A stretch of DNA of 64,000 bases from Hamadaea tsunoensis DSM 44101 (GTDB lineage: Bacteria; Actinomycetota; Actinomycetes; Mycobacteriales; Micromonosporaceae). The DNA lies in the NCBI RefSeq assembly GCF_000428945.1, contig NZ_AUAX01000023.1, positions 62,001 through 126,000 on the forward strand, written 5' to 3'. This document shows positions 40,477 through 48,033 of this stretch, one piece after another; positions within the stretch are counted from its first letter, which is position 1; every line of letters starts with the position of its first letter. A program made the position numbers and the translations under genes. The notes under the pieces were generated by a model. That model did not search any database. It had not been told where the DNA came from and saw only the letters and a program-made list of their open reading frames with translations.

Positions 40477-41658
40477 TCAGCTGTGCGACACGGTCAGGGC
40501 GTAGAACTTCACCTTGGCGCCGTTGGTCGTGCTGTCCGATGAGGACTGGTTGTACGAGCCGGCCTTGAAGTACTCGTGGTACGCGTTGAACGACGACGGG
40601 ATCGCGTACGTCGTGGTGCTGCCGTTGACGGTCAGGCGGATCGTGTTGCCCGACACGTTGATGACGTAGCTCCACTTGGTGCCCAGCGGCACGTTGCCGA
40701 CCGGGTGCAGGGTCTGCCCGCCGTCCGGCGAGTTCTCGGTGCCGAGCGTGATGCTGCCGTCCGGCTTGTAGTAGAGCTCCAGCAGCGGCTTGGTCGACGA
40801 GCCGCCCGAGCCGAGGTGCACCTGGCCGACGCAGACGTTCTTGGTCACGTTCGGGATGCGCAGCGTCGCGCTCAGCGTGTGGTTGCCCGACAGCGCCCAG
40901 TCGGCCGCGCTGCCGTCCCGGTTCATCTCGCGCAGCTCGGAGCGCGCGTAGTTGGAGTTGGGCGTGGTGACGCCCTTCTCCGGCGCCCAGAACGTCATCG
41001 AGCCGTCCGTCTTGTCGGTGAAGAAGTACGCCGAGTTCGTGTAGCCGTTCGCCCCGGCGAGCTGGCTCGGCGGGATGGTGGTCGGCGCGCCCGGCGAACC
41101 GACCGGCAGTTGGAGCGACCAGATGCCGAGGTCGAAGTTGCCGCCGGGGGCCACGTTCGGGTCGAGCCCGGTGCCGCCCCCGCCGCCGCCCGTCGGCAGG
41201 GTCCACTGCTGGTTCGTGCCGCCCGTGCAGGTCCAGATCTGCAGCTGCGTACCGTTGGCGGTGTTGTGGTCGGTGACGTCGAGGCACTTGCCGGAGCCGG
41301 CGTTGACCAGCGCGCCGCCGCTGTAGGTCCACTGCTGCGCGGCGGAGCCGTTGCAGTCGTAGAGCTGGATCTTGGCGCCGTTGGCCGTCGAGGCGCCGGT
41401 GACGTCCATGCACTTGCCGAGCGACCGCAGCGTGTTGTCGGCGTTGCCGGTCGTCCACGACTGCGCGGTCGTGCCGTTGCAGTCGTAGACCTGGATGTGC
41501 GTGCCGTTCGCCGTGGAAGCGGCGGCCACGTCGACGCATTTGCCGGCCGGGCCGACGATCGGACCGGTCGCGGCGGCCAGCGCGGGCGCGCCGGTGAACA
41601 GGCCGAGGGCGGCGGCGACCCCGGCGGTGGTGAGGGTGACGAGCAGACGACGGATCAT
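40477..41658 (-). CDS. Secreted ricin lectin fused to PL7 alginate lyase
   Basis: A 393-residue exoenzyme with signal peptide to about residue 29. The ricin beta-trefoil (about 32-153) has three units: GKCVDVAAASTANGTHIQV...QSW, GKCMDVTGA...QQW, GKCLDVTDH...QQW. A Gly linker (155-163) leads to a polysaccharide lyase family 7 domain (about 166-393). All three PL7 signatures are present: RSELRE at 239-244, QVH at 279-281 and YFKAGSYNQ at 363-371. It should cleave alginate or related polyuronide by beta-elimination. The start overlaps the GH79 stop by ATGA, so both enzymes come from one message. QVH rather than QIH often goes with different M/G preference, but this cannot be settled here. Confidence 0.93.
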   Translation of the reverse strand: MIRRLLVTLTTAGVAAALGLFTGAPALAAATGPIVGPAGKCVDVAAASTANGTHIQVYDCNGTTAQSWTTGNADNTLRSLGKCMDVTGASTANGAKIQLYDCNGSAAQQWTYSGGALVNAGSGKCLDVTDHNTANGTQLQIWTCTGGTNQQWTLPTGGGGGGTGLDPNVAPGGNFDLGIWSLQLPVGSPGAPTTIPPSQLAGANGYTNSAYFFTDKTDGSMTFWAPEKGVTTPNSNYARSELREMNRDGSAADWALSGNHTLSATLRIPNVTKNVCVGQVHLGSGGSSTKPLLELYYKPDGSITLGTENSPDGGQTLHPVGNVPLGTKWSYVINVSGNTIRLTVNGSTTTYAIPSSFNAYHEYFKAGSYNQSSSDSTTNGAKVKFYALTVSHS

Positions 41659-43145
41659 CGGGATGCTCCATCCGGGAGGGTGATCAGGACCGCACTGCCG
41701 GCGGCCAGGTCGAGCGTGAGTACACCGCCGCGGACGCGTACGCGGTCGGCGGGGCCGGGCACGAGCCGCCCGGCGGGATCCACGGTGGAACCCTGAACGG
41801 CGGTCGCCTCGTCGCCGAGGGCCGCCCCGGTCAGGTGCAGTACGCCACCGTCACGGTCGCGCCCGCCGACGTTCAGCGAGACCGCCACCGGGGCGGTGCC
41901 GACCTCGTCCTTCTGCACGAGGGCGATCCGCAGCCGCCCGTCGTCGCCCCGGACGGCGTACGCGGTGACGTTGCGGGCGGAGTCGACCGTCACCGGCAGG
42001 AACCGGCCGGCCCCCATCCGGCGGGCGAGCCAGATCCCGTAGTAGACCGGCATCGCCTTGTACTGTCCCGCCAGCTCGTACGCCTTGTTCGCGGCGCAGA
42101 ACGGGGTGTACCGCTGGAACTTGCCGTTCCAGATCGGGTCGTTGCAGACGCCGAGGCCGCCGTGGATGTTCACCCCGGCCACGCCGGCCTGGGCGAGGGA
42201 GAGGCTGTAGTCGAGCACCCACAGCGCCGAGGCGTACCTGTTGCTGACCCCGTCGACTCCCCCGCTGTACGCCGAGTTCGCCTCGTCCACCCGCAACGGG
42301 ATGCCGGCGGCGTTCGCGGCGGCCAGGTTCTTCGCCACGGCGTTGAGCTGGCTCGTCACCTGCGCGGGCGAGAGCAGGCCGGCGATGGTGGCGTCGCCGC
42401 CGGCCGCGTACTGGTGGACGGTCAGCATCGCCAGCCGGTCCGGCTCGTCCGAGGGCAGCCGGGCCGCCCAGTCCGACGAGGTCCCAGCGGTGTCCGGCCC
42501 GGCGATCCGCCCGTGCCCGACGGCGTCGGCGCAGGCCCGCCAGTCCGCGAGGTAGTCCGCGTAGGCGTACCCGGCCGGGCGCATCGCCTTGCCGACCCAC
42601 TGATCCGGCTCGTTGCCGCACTCGACGGCGACCAGCCGCCGCCCCAGCACCCGGGCCAGTACGCGGGCCTCGTCCGCGCCGAGCGCCGGATCCCAGCGGC
42701 CGACGTTGATCCCGACCTCGGCCGTCCAGCCGGTCGCGTCGAGCAGGCCGCGCAGCCGCTCGACGTCGGCCGGGGTCACGATGTCCTGCACCCAGTCCGG
42801 CTTCACGGCGGGCGGCGACTGCCCGGCCGGCACCCACAGCGTGTCCCGGTCGAGCGTGTTCCCGCCGATGCGCACATTGCCCGGCCCCAGCGTACGCAGC
42901 AGCGCCGTCACGTTGCCGCGCCCGGGATCGAGATTGCCGATGCCGAGCTCCCGCATCTCGAACGAGAGCCCGAGGAAGTCCGCCGGCAGCCGGCCGGCGG
43001 GATGGGCGGTGTCGACGACGACCGCGGCACTGTCATCCACATCGGACACACTGGGCGGGCCACCCGGTGGTGCCGACGGTGCCGGGGCGGCCGGCACGAG
43101 GACGAACAGCGCCACGGCGAGCGCCGCCGCTGTCTTGGTGTACAC
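41655..43145 (-). CDS. Secreted GH79-like beta-glucuronidase/heparanase family hydrolase
   Basis: A 496-residue protein with signal peptide (to about residue 28) and a (beta/alpha)8 barrel. LGLSFEMRELGIGN is the barrel start, NVRIGGNTLDRDTLW the substrate loop, and VECGNEPDQW carries the acid/base (Glu179). LRVDEANSAYSGG carries the nucleophile (Glu288). A C-terminal beta-sandwich (about 400-496) ends the chain. GH79 enzymes remove glucuronic acid or cut heparan-type chains; pairing with a PL7 lyase suggests it trims uronic-acid oligosaccharides. The upstream DNA carries the GTCCAC palindrome. First gene of the two-gene operon. Confidence 0.85.
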   Translation of the reverse strand: MYTKTAAALAVALFVLVPAAPAPSAPPGGPPSVSDVDDSAAVVVDTAHPAGRLPADFLGLSFEMRELGIGNLDPGRGNVTALLRTLGPGNVRIGGNTLDRDTLWVPAGQSPPAVKPDWVQDIVTPADVERLRGLLDATGWTAEVGINVGRWDPALGADEARVLARVLGRRLVAVECGNEPDQWVGKAMRPAGYAYADYLADWRACADAVGHGRIAGPDTAGTSSDWAARLPSDEPDRLAMLTVHQYAAGGDATIAGLLSPAQVTSQLNAVAKNLAAANAAGIPLRVDEANSAYSGGVDGVSNRYASALWVLDYSLSLAQAGVAGVNIHGGLGVCNDPIWNGKFQRYTPFCAANKAYELAGQYKAMPVYYGIWLARRMGAGRFLPVTVDSARNVTAYAVRGDDGRLRIALVQKDEVGTAPVAVSLNVGGRDRDGGVLHLTGAALGDEATAVQGSTVDPAGRLVPGPADRVRVRGGVLTLDLAAGSAVLITLPDGASR

Positions 43146-43441
43146 GTTGGACTCCTTCCCCGTCCGCGCCGGCCATGGCGCGGACCTGGGCGTCCACGTA
43201 TGTGGACGTCTGACTTGTTTGTGTCACGTGGACACGGACAAGCTAGCCGTCGCAGTGATGCCCGTCAACCTCTTCTGTAAAGAAACCGTCCAGCCCAACA
43301 GGGTCAGGCATGTGACGCACGCCACACGCGTTCCGAGCCGCGTTCGAACACCGTCCTCGATAGAGTCTGAACCTTGCTCGATTAGAACATGCGTTCCATC
43401 AAGGCTCTTCCCCTCCAGAAGCCCAAGGACGGATGCGAGAC
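43146..43441. other. Intergenic region between GH79 and asparagine synthase
   Basis: About 296 bases between divergent genes. The left part holds the GTGGAC palindromes. The right part (43300-43440) is the likely promoter area of the asparagine synthase; I see no confident -35/-10 pair. Confidence 0.5.
43192..43207. promoter_or_regulatory. Operator-like palindrome upstream of the GH79/PL7 operon
   Basis: GTCCAC-GTAT-GTGGAC, perfect 6-bp arms, 47 bases upstream of the GH79 start. A second, related palindrome GTGTC-ACGTG-GACAC lies at 43221-43235. Two spaced copies of a GTGGAC-type motif are typical for a LacI- or GntR-type sugar repressor. Protein not identified. Confidence 0.55.
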
Positions 43442-45274
43442 ATGTGTGGAATCACGGGCCTGGTCACCTTCGACCGCCCGACGAACGCCCAACCCCCCGA
43501 TCGCGCCGAGCGCATCGTCCGGGCGATGACCGAGACCCTGCGGCACCGCGGTCCGGACGCCGACGGGATCTGGTGCGGTCCATATGCGACGCTGGGCCAC
43601 ACCCGGTTGGAGATCCTCGACGTCGCCGGGGGCGCGCAGCCGATGCTGGCCCGGCGTACCGGGGGCGGGCTGGTGGTGCTGACCTTCAGCGGCGAGGTCT
43701 ACAACCACGACGATCTGCGGGCCAGCCTGGCGGCCGCCGGGCAGTCGTTCGAGACGCGCAGCGACACCGAGGTCGTGCTGCGGGCGTACTTGGAGTGGGG
43801 TGAGGACTTCGTCCACCGCCTGCGCGGCATGTACGCCTTCGCCCTCTGGGACGCCGACGCCGAACGGCTGCTGCTCGTGCGGGACCGGTTCGGCATCAAG
43901 CCGCTCTACTTCGCCCGCGCCGGCGACGACCTGGTGTTCGGCTCCGAGATCAAGGCTCTGCTGGCCCATCCGGGGCTGCCCGCCCGGCTGACCGCCGACG
44001 GCCTGGGCGAGCTGCTGGCCCTGCCGCCGATGACGTCACCGGGGCACGGCGTACTGGACGGGGTCGAGGAGGTGCCGCCGGCGACCGTGATCCGGTTCGG
44101 GCGTACGGGCCTGGCCCGCCGTCGCTATTGGACGCTGGAGAGCCGCGAGCACCACGACGATCCGGCGGCGACCGCGCGGCGCGTGCGGGCGCTGCTCGAA
44201 CGCGCGGTCCGCGAGCAGGTCGTCGCGGACGTGCCGGTCGGCGCGCTCAACTCGGGCGGCCTCGACTCGTCGGCCGCCGCCGCGCTCGCCGCGGCCGAGC
44301 TGGGCGGGGAGCTCGCCACCTTCGACGTGCTGCACGCGGGCGGCGCCGCCAGCACGGCCAGCTCCTTCCACCGGTCCGACGACCATCCGTGGGCGCTGCT
44401 GGTCGCCGAGCACGTCAAGAGCCGCCACCGCACCATCGAAGTGTCCACACAGGACCTGGTCGCCGCGCAGGCCGCGACGCGTACGGCCATGGACCTGCCG
44501 TCGCTCACGCCGATCAACGCCTCGCTCTACCAGCTGTTCCACCGCATCGCCCCGCACCGCCGGGTCGTGCTGTCCGGCGAGGGCTCCGACGAGATCTTCG
44601 CCGGCTACCGCTGGCACGACCTCGCCAGCGGCCTCGCGCCTGCCGGCCGCTTCCCCTGGGCCACGACCTACCGCCCGCTCACCGGCCTGCTCACCGACGA
44701 GACCGTCCACCACGTGCACCCTCAGGTGTACGCGCACCAGCGCTACCTGGCCGCCCTGTCCGACCTGCCGCTACTGGCCGGCGAGGCGGGACCGGCCCGC
44801 CGGCTGCGCGAGGTGAAGTGGCTGACGATGGCGTTCTACCTGCCGTTCCTGTTGCGGCGGACCGACCGGCTGTCGATGGCGAGCAGCGTGGAGGTCCGGG
44901 TCCCGTTCCTCGACCACGATCTCGTGCAGTACGCCTGGAACATCCCCGGCGACCGGTTGCGCCGCCGGGCCCGGGAGAAGGGGCCGCTGCGGGAGGCCGT
45001 CGAGGACCTGCTCCCGGCGTCGGTCGCGTGGCGGCCGAAGAGCGGCTACCCGGCCAGCCTGACGGCGGGCTACCAGGCGGCGGTCTGGCAGCAGGCCCGG
45101 GACCTGCTCGGCGACACCCGGTCCCCCGTGCTGCGGCTCGTCTCGGCGCCGAAGCTGAGCGCGATGCTCGACGCGTACGAGGGCGACCTCACGGAGTGGA
45201 CGCCGTTGCAGCATGTCGCCTACGTGCTGGAGGTGGACGCCTGGCTGCGCGAGCACCGCGTCGCGCTCACCTGA
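43442..45274 (+). CDS. asnB: Glutamine-hydrolysing asparagine synthase
   Basis: A 610-residue two-domain enzyme. The Ntn glutaminase domain starts with catalytic Cys2 (MCGITGLVTF) and has RHRGPDADG, FSGEVYNHDDLR and SDTEVVLRAY. The C-terminal ATP-pyrophosphatase domain carries VGALNSGGLDSSAAAAL (SGGLDSS P-loop), LSGEGSDEIFAGY and EVRVPFLDHDLVQYAW. It makes asparagine from aspartate, glutamine and ATP, or amidates a natural-product precursor. ATG 43442 is required by Cys2, although the frame opens at 43433. Monocistronic, ending 7 bases before the stop of the leftward response regulator. It is not obviously linked to the lyase operon next door. Confidence 0.92.
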   Translation: MCGITGLVTFDRPTNAQPPDRAERIVRAMTETLRHRGPDADGIWCGPYATLGHTRLEILDVAGGAQPMLARRTGGGLVVLTFSGEVYNHDDLRASLAAAGQSFETRSDTEVVLRAYLEWGEDFVHRLRGMYAFALWDADAERLLLVRDRFGIKPLYFARAGDDLVFGSEIKALLAHPGLPARLTADGLGELLALPPMTSPGHGVLDGVEEVPPATVIRFGRTGLARRRYWTLESREHHDDPAATARRVRALLERAVREQVVADVPVGALNSGGLDSSAAAALAAAELGGELATFDVLHAGGAASTASSFHRSDDHPWALLVAEHVKSRHRTIEVSTQDLVAAQAATRTAMDLPSLTPINASLYQLFHRIAPHRRVVLSGEGSDEIFAGYRWHDLASGLAPAGRFPWATTYRPLTGLLTDETVHHVHPQVYAHQRYLAALSDLPLLAGEAGPARRLREVKWLTMAFYLPFLLRRTDRLSMASSVEVRVPFLDHDLVQYAWNIPGDRLRRRAREKGPLREAVEDLLPASVAWRPKSGYPASLTAGYQAAVWQQARDLLGDTRSPVLRLVSAPKLSAMLDAYEGDLTEWTPLQHVAYVLEVDAWLREHRVALT

Positions 45275-45281
45275 CCCGGGC

Positions 45282-45980
45282 TCAGGCGGGCGTCACGAGC
45301 CCCGTCTCGTACGCGAAGATCACCGCCTGCACCCGGTCGCGCAGCCCGAGCTTGGCCAGGATGCGGGCGACATGGGTCTTCACGGTCGCCTCGCCGAGGT
45401 GCAGCTCCGCCGCCAGTTCCGCATTGGACAGTCCTCGGGCGAGCAGCACCAGCACCTCCCGTTCCCGGGCCGTCAGCGCGGCCAGATCCGCCTCGCGTAC
45501 GCGCGACGGCCCGGCGAACCGGTCGATCAGGCGGCGGGTGATCCCCGGCGCGAGCAGGGCGTCCCCGTCGCGGACCAGCCGGACGGCGTGCACGAGGTGG
45601 CCCGGGGTGACGTCCTTGAGCAGGAAGCCGCCGGCCCCGGCGCGCAGGGCGGCGTACACGTATTCGTCGAGGTCGAACGTGGTCAGGATGATCACGCGCG
45701 TCGGCTGCCCGGCCGTGGTGGTCGGCTCGGTGGCCAGCAGCCGCCGGGTCGCCTCCAGCCCGTCCATGCCGGGCATCCGGATGTCCATCAGCACCACGTC
45801 GGGGCGCAGCCGCCGGGTGGCCGCGAGCGCCCCCTCGCCGTCGGCCGCCTCGCCGACCACCTCCATGCCGGCCGCAGTGAGGATCATCGTGAAGCCGCTG
45901 CGTACGAGCGCCTGGTCGTCGGCGACCACGACCCGGATCGCGGTCCGGGTCTCGCTTTCGGTTTCGGTTTCGGGGGTCAT
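45282..45980 (-). CDS. NarL/LuxR-family response regulator
   Basis: A 232-residue regulator. A short acidic N-terminal tail (TPETETESETRT) precedes a receiver domain with VVVADDQALVR, phospho-Asp in VVLMDIRMPGMDG (about residue 68), and Lys in GFLLKDVTP. A LuxR-type helix-turn-helix follows (about 165-232; LTAREREVLVLLARGLSNAE, VKTHVARILAKLGLRDR). The start overlaps the kinase stop by 4 bases, confirming a cognate pair. Divergent orientation relative to the ABC transporter genes points to control of that transporter. Confidence 0.93.
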   Translation of the reverse strand: MTPETETESETRTAIRVVVADDQALVRSGFTMILTAAGMEVVGEAADGEGALAATRRLRPDVVLMDIRMPGMDGLEATRRLLATEPTTTAGQPTRVIILTTFDLDEYVYAALRAGAGGFLLKDVTPGHLVHAVRLVRDGDALLAPGITRRLIDRFAGPSRVREADLAALTAREREVLVLLARGLSNAELAAELHLGEATVKTHVARILAKLGLRDRVQAVIFAYETGLVTPA

Positions 45981-47197
45981 GACTGGGCCGGAATCCTTGC
46001 CGTGAGCCGGAATCCGCCGCCGGGCGCGGGTCGCGCCGACAGCTTGCCGTCGTGCAGGCGCAGGCGCTCGCGCAGCCCGATCAGACCGCGGCCGGCGCCC
46101 TGGCCGGCGGGCGCGCCGCCGCCCGCCTCGTTGGTCACTTCGACCACGAGATCATCCCCCTCTCGGCGGATCGCCACCGCCGTCGGCGCGCCGGGCGCGT
46201 ACCGCAGGGCGTTGGTCAGGCCCTCCTGCACGATCCGGTACGCCGTCAGGTCCACTCCCGCCGGCACCTCCGACCCGTCCCGGACGACGGTGACGGGCTG
46301 GCCGGCGGCGCGTACCGAGCCGAGCAGGTCGTCGAGGTCGGCCAGGCCCGGCTGCGGCCGCAGCCGCTCGTCCGCCGGGGCGAGGACGCCGAGCAGGTGG
46401 CGCAGTTCCGCCATCGCCGCCCGGCCGCTCGTCTCGATCGCCGACAGCGCCTCCCGGGCGAGGTCGGGCCGCTCGCCGATCACCTGGCCGGCCCCGCCCG
46501 CCTGGATGACCATGACGCTCACGTGGTGGCTGACCACGTCGTGCAGCTCGCGGGCGATGCGGGCGCGTTCCTCGGCGATCGCCGCCCGCGCCGACTCCTC
46601 CTGCTCGGCCTCCAGCGCGTCGGCCCGGCGGGCGGCGGTCAGGGCGCGCTCCCGGGCGCTGCGCAGCGCGGCCGCGCCGAGGCCGGCCGGCAGGAACACG
46701 ACGAACGGGCTGAGCCAGCCGGGCATCTCCGGGATCGCCCCGTTGAACAGGGCGGCGGTGATCGCGGCCGCCGTGATCAGCAGCACCGACGCCGACGGCA
46801 CCGACCGCCCGTACGCGACTGCCGAGTACGCGCAGATCAGGATCGCGACGAAGCCGGGCCACTGCATGCCGTTCTGGATCAGGAAGATGCCGCCGATCGC
46901 GACCACGAACGCCGAGAACGGCAGTCGCCGCCGGAACGCCAGGGCCAGGCTCGGTAGGACGTTGACGATCATGGCCTGGCTGTCGGCGCCCTCCTCGCCG
47001 CGATCCACGCTGGGCACGGGCGGGACCTCGGGCGGCAGCGGGAAGACCGGGCGGGGCAGGATCGTGTCGCTGCCGTCCTGCATGTGGATCGCCCAGAGGA
47101 CCGCGGCCACCACGAAGATTCCCGCGAGCACGAGGTCGGCCGGGGGCAGCCCGGCGCGGTCGATCAGTTGGCGGAGGCGGTTGCGCACGAGACCCAT
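45977..47197 (-). CDS. NarL-type sensor histidine kinase
   Basis: A 406-residue kinase with about five or six N-terminal transmembrane helices (residues 20-175) and hardly any external domain, so it likely senses the membrane or its transporter. A HisKA_3 dimerisation domain has ARIARELHDVVSHHVSVMV (phospho-His) and the ATPase domain has IVQEGLTNALRYAPG, GGGAPAGQGAGRGLIGLRER. Membrane-embedded kinases of this kind regularly pair with MacB-type ABC transporters in actinobacteria and react to antimicrobial peptides. ATG 47197 heads the two-gene unit; the 155-base gap to the ABC gene holds both promoters. Confidence 0.92.
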   Translation of the reverse strand: MGLVRNRLRQLIDRAGLPPADLVLAGIFVVAAVLWAIHMQDGSDTILPRPVFPLPPEVPPVPSVDRGEEGADSQAMIVNVLPSLALAFRRRLPFSAFVVAIGGIFLIQNGMQWPGFVAILICAYSAVAYGRSVPSASVLLITAAAITAALFNGAIPEMPGWLSPFVVFLPAGLGAAALRSARERALTAARRADALEAEQEESARAAIAEERARIARELHDVVSHHVSVMVIQAGGAGQVIGERPDLAREALSAIETSGRAAMAELRHLLGVLAPADERLRPQPGLADLDDLLGSVRAAGQPVTVVRDGSEVPAGVDLTAYRIVQEGLTNALRYAPGAPTAVAIRREGDDLVVEVTNEAGGGAPAGQGAGRGLIGLRERLRLHDGKLSARPAPGGGFRLTARIPAQS

Positions 47198-47352
47198 TGT
47201 GCCCAGGCCGGCGGCGTCCGGCGTCCGCCGCGATGACTACCCCCGTCATCACACCGGCGTACGCGAGGAGGTCAGGTTCGCTCCCGCGCCGGACGCGGTG
47301 CACCCCGGCGGATTCCTACGGTCGTGTCCGACACCGAACGAAGGGATCCACC

Positions 47353-48033
47353 ATGACCGAGATCATCCGGCTGGCCGGCGTACGCAAGGCGTACGAGTCG
47401 GCCGGGCCGCCCGCCCTGGACGACGTCGACCTGACGGTCCGGGCCGGTGAGGCGGTCGCCGTGATGGGCCCGTCCGGCTCCGGCAAGTCCACCCTGCTCA
47501 ACGTCATCGCCGGGCTCGACCGCCCGACCGCGGGCGAGATCGAGGTGGCCGGCGTACGCGTCGACAAGCTCTCCGAGACCGGCCTGGCCAAGTTCCGCCG
47601 GGCGCACATCGGGATCATCTTCCAGTTCTTCCACCTCCTGGACGAGATGACCGTACGCGACAACATCCTGCTCCCCGGCCGGCTGGCGGGCGTACGCACG
47701 GCCGCCGCGAACAAGCGTGCCGACGAACTGCTCGACCGGCTCGGCATCCGGGGCAAGGCCGACGCGTACCCGGCCCGGTTGTCGGGCGGGCAGCGGCAGC
47801 GGGTCGCCATCGCCCGGGCGCTGATGAACTCCCCCGAACTCCTGCTGGCCGACGAGCCGACCGGGGCCGTCGACCAGGCCGCCGCGCAGGGCGTACGCGA
47901 TCTGCTGGCCGAGCTGAACGACGGCGGCCTGACGCTGCTGCTGGTGACCCACGACCCGGCGCTGGCCGCGGACGCCGGCCACCGGTTGATCACCATGCGG
48001 GACGGCCGCGCGACCGAGGCGGTGAACGCGTGA
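47353..48033 (+). CDS. ABC transporter ATPase (MacB/LolD type)
   Basis: A 226-residue ATPase. Walker A is MGPSGSGKST (about residue 42), the Q-loop FQFFHLLDEMTV, the signature LSGGQRQRVAIARAL, Walker B LLLADEPTGAVD and the switch His LLVTHDP. This is the LolD/MacB branch that drives FtsX-type permeases. ATG 47353 starts after an AAGGGATCC site. Its last codons overlap the permease start (GTGA). The dedicated divergent two-component genes suggest induction by envelope stress or an antimicrobial. Confidence 0.94.
   Translation: MTEIIRLAGVRKAYESAGPPALDDVDLTVRAGEAVAVMGPSGSGKSTLLNVIAGLDRPTAGEIEVAGVRVDKLSETGLAKFRRAHIGIIFQFFHLLDEMTVRDNILLPGRLAGVRTAAANKRADELLDRLGIRGKADAYPARLSGGQRQRVAIARALMNSPELLLADEPTGAVDQAAAQGVRDLLAELNDGGLTLLLVTHDPALAADAGHRLITMRDGRATEAVNA

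Noticed and set aside
43338-43352. GTTCGAACA as an SOS box upstream of asparagine synthase
   Set aside because: Lacks the CGAAC-N4-GTTCG spacing; a chance palindrome is more likely.
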